Positions 62,482-64,000 of a stretch of 64,000 nucleotides of DNA are shown here, one piece after another. The DNA is from Kordia sp039026955 (GTDB lineage Bacteria; Bacteroidota; Bacteroidia; Flavobacteriales; Flavobacteriaceae): NCBI GenBank assembly GCA_039026955.1, contig JBCCLH010000006.1, positions 1 to 64,000 of the forward strand, in the 5' to 3' direction. The notes under the pieces were generated by a model. The model was given only the letters and a program-made list of their open reading frames with translations. It did not search any database and had not been told where the DNA came from. Each line of letters begins with the position of its first letter. Position 1 is the stretch's first letter. The position numbers were made by a program, and so were the translations under genes.

Positions 62482-62670
62482 CATTTTAAATTATAAAGCT
62501 GACAATATACAAATATCAAGCAAGTACCACAAAAATCAAACCTTAAATTATAAAGCATACAAAAGACGATTCTTACAACACTTTTTTATGAATTTTTGGG
62601 TAATTTTTCACTTTTAGCTGCATTTTGAGTCAATTATGATATTTTCTGTCCATTTTTTAATGCTTTTTGA

Positions 62671-62703
62671 TTGAATTTGTTATTTCTTCATTCCGTATCT
62701 TTG
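62671..62703 (+). promoter_or_regulatory. Promoter of the HMG-CoA reductase gene
   Basis: TTG at 62671-62673 and a perfect TATCTTTG at 62696-62703 stand 22 bases apart, a full Bacteroidota promoter, 20 bases before ATG 62724. Confidence 0.65.
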
Positions 62704-62723
62704 CAGGGATTAAACCCTAATGT

Positions 62724-64000
62724 ATGATAGCTCCTATTGCTGGATTCTCTAAATTTTCCAAAGAAGAAAAGATTGAATGGCTTGCAAATACGTATTTTCA
62801 GGATAATGAAAGCGTGATTGCTCTATTGAAAAAATATTGGAATTCAGACGAAAAACTACAAAAACTACACGACGAGTTTATTGAGAACACCATCACGAAT
62901 TTTTATCTCCCGCTAGGAATTGCGCCTAATTTTTTGATTAACGATCAAATGTACGCTATTCCGATGGCGATTGAGGAAAGTTCTGTGGTTGCTGCGGCGA
63001 GTAAAGCTGCGAAGTTTTGGTTGGATCGTGGCGGATTTAAAGCGACGGTTTTGAGTACCGAAAAAGTGGGACAAGTGCATTTTATGTATTTTGGATCGAC
63101 AGAAAAGTTACAGGACTATTTTACTACGATTAAACCTGAATTGTTGGCTGCTACGAAGCATATTACTCAAAATATGGAAAAACGTGGCGGCGGCATTACC
63201 GATATTGAATTGCGTGATAAAACCGATGAATTGGACGGATATTTTCAACTGCACTGTACGTTTGAAACGGTAGATTCGATGGGCGCCAACTTTATCAATT
63301 CGTGTTTGGAACAGTTTGCCAAAACTTTTGAAGCGGGCGCGCAGACTTTTGATGCTTTTTCTACCGAAGAAAAGAACATTCAGATTGTGATGAGCATTCT
63401 ATCGAATTACGTTCCGAATTGTATTGTGAGAGCAGAAGTCAGTTGTCCTGTGGAGCATTTAACCGAAAGTGAATCAGTTGATGCAGACGAGTTCGCAGCA
63501 AAGTTTATTCGCGCGATTGCTATTGCCAAAACTGAACCGTATCGCGCCGTGACGCATAATAAGGGCATCATGAACGGTATTGACGCCGTTGTATTGGCCA
63601 CAGGAAATGATTTTAGAGCGATTGAAGCGGGAATTCACGCCTATGCTTCCAAAAACGGACAATATACCAGCTTGACACATGCCGAAGTAGTTGATGGCAT
63701 TTTCAGATTTTGGATTGAAATTCCACTGTCTTTAGGAACGGTTGGCGGATTGACTTCTTTACATCCACTTGTGAAATTGGCTTTGGAAATGCTTGGAAAA
63801 CCGAATGCAAAAGAGTTAATGCAGATTGTCGCTGTAGCTGGATTGGCACAGAATTTTGCAGCCGTGCGTTCGTTGGTCACTACAGGAATTCAAAAAGGAC
63901 ATATGAAAATGCATTTGATCAATATTTTGAATCAACTGGAAGCTACCGAAGCAGAAAAAACGTATTTTGTGAATTATTTTAAAGATAAAACTGTCACACA
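62724..64000 (+). CDS. Class II hydroxymethylglutaryl-CoA reductase (partial at window end)
   Basis: An open frame from ATG 62724 runs off the right edge (425 codons, no stop); about ten residues or so are likely missing. It converts HMG-CoA to mevalonate, or the reverse, feeding isoprenoid synthesis. Class II landmarks are MAIEEPSVVAAAS-like AIEESSVVAAASKAAKFW (catalytic Glu), DSMGANFIN, the Lys in VTHNKGIMNGIDAVVLATGNDFRAIEAG (with the catalytic Asp of GND), the substrate loop SLGTVGGLTSLHPLVKLAL, and the His in TTGIQKGHMKMH near the end. In flavobacteria this degradative-type enzyme works in the mevalonate pathway, and kinases often follow. The start is chosen by the promoter and family N-terminus. 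Confidence 0.93.
   Translation, partial: MIAPIAGFSKFSKEEKIEWLANTYFQDNESVIALLKKYWNSDEKLQKLHDEFIENTITNFYLPLGIAPNFLINDQMYAIPMAIEESSVVAAASKAAKFWLDRGGFKATVLSTEKVGQVHFMYFGSTEKLQDYFTTIKPELLAATKHITQNMEKRGGGITDIELRDKTDELDGYFQLHCTFETVDSMGANFINSCLEQFAKTFEAGAQTFDAFSTEEKNIQIVMSILSNYVPNCIVRAEVSCPVEHLTESESVDADEFAAKFIRAIAIAKTEPYRAVTHNKGIMNGIDAVVLATGNDFRAIEAGIHAYASKNGQYTSLTHAEVVDGIFRFWIEIPLSLGTVGGLTSLHPLVKLALEMLGKPNAKELMQIVAVAGLAQNFAAVRSLVTTGIQKGHMKMHLINILNQLEATEAEKTYFVNYFKDKTVT

Larger units (their letters stand above)
62276..62723. other. Intergenic region between the DPP-IV and HMG-CoA reductase genes
   Basis: 448 bases between divergent genes. It contains the ATACCAA-type element copy 2 (62321-62481), an AT-rich middle, and a good promoter for the rightward gene (62671-62703). 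No gene was seen. Confidence 0.75.

Overview
The window is AT-rich chromosomal DNA of a marine-type Flavobacteriaceae member (Bacteroidota). A Kordia-like genus is my guess from gene content and cannot be proved here. Supporting signs are Bacteroidota-type -7 promoter boxes (TAnnTTTG) before purH, mreB, the GAF gene and HMG-CoA reductase, no clear Shine-Dalgarno sites, the flavobacterial XrtF exosortase pair, a class II HMG-CoA reductase of the mevalonate pathway, and many dispersed flavobacterial intergenic repeats. No phage, plasmid, CRISPR, rRNA or tRNA was seen.

Layout: (1) 1-2640, the end of an upstream gene, secG, then groES-groEL, each unit closed by a strong hairpin terminator. (2) 2913-22405, the most striking part: eight tandem, same-strand, full-length paralogs of about 780 residues. 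Each has a Sec signal peptide, macroglobulin-like (MG2-type) beta domains, a TonB-receptor plug-like domain without a beta-barrel, and a conserved C-terminal module. Copies 2-6 alternate between two subtypes with matching intergenic spacers, which points to duplication of a two-gene unit plus recombination between copies. (3) 22676-28280, exosortase XrtF and its membrane partner, a GAF/free-methionine-sulfoxide-reductase-like protein, a 1091-residue tricorn-type S41 protease and a small membrane protein. (4) 28706-35879, purH and the rod-shape cluster mreB-mreC-mreD-mrdA-rodA. (5) 35890-42374, an accessory region: a four-cysteine peptide with a double-glycine-type leader next to a C39-like/VKOR/thioredoxin fusion, several unknown genes, a YcxB-like protein and a DRGH-type nuclease. 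(6) 42605-48282, an oligopeptide-type ABC permease, a Prc-type protease, surE, a small membrane protein and lpxB. (7) 48283-55801, a repeat-rich stretch with an alpha/beta hydrolase, two lipoproteins (one an NlpC/P60 hydrolase), a broken surface-protein gene, comEC and a periplasmic thioredoxin. (8) 55940-64000, a leftward operon of a dipeptidyl peptidase IV-like protease with two POT peptide transporters, then a rightward HMG-CoA reductase cut by the window edge.

How they fit together: several genes serve peptide handling at the envelope (tricorn, Prc, DPP-IV, two POT transporters, Opp-type permease). The rod cluster and NlpC/P60 enzyme shape the wall, and LpxB builds lipid A. Two small non-coding element families stand out. 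One has about 18-bp inverted ends and 9-bp target duplications (28299-28558 and 52616-52866). The other has ATACCAA-type inverted ends (2645-2799, 62321-62481), and a partial copy (51863-51922) abuts and truncates a coding sequence.
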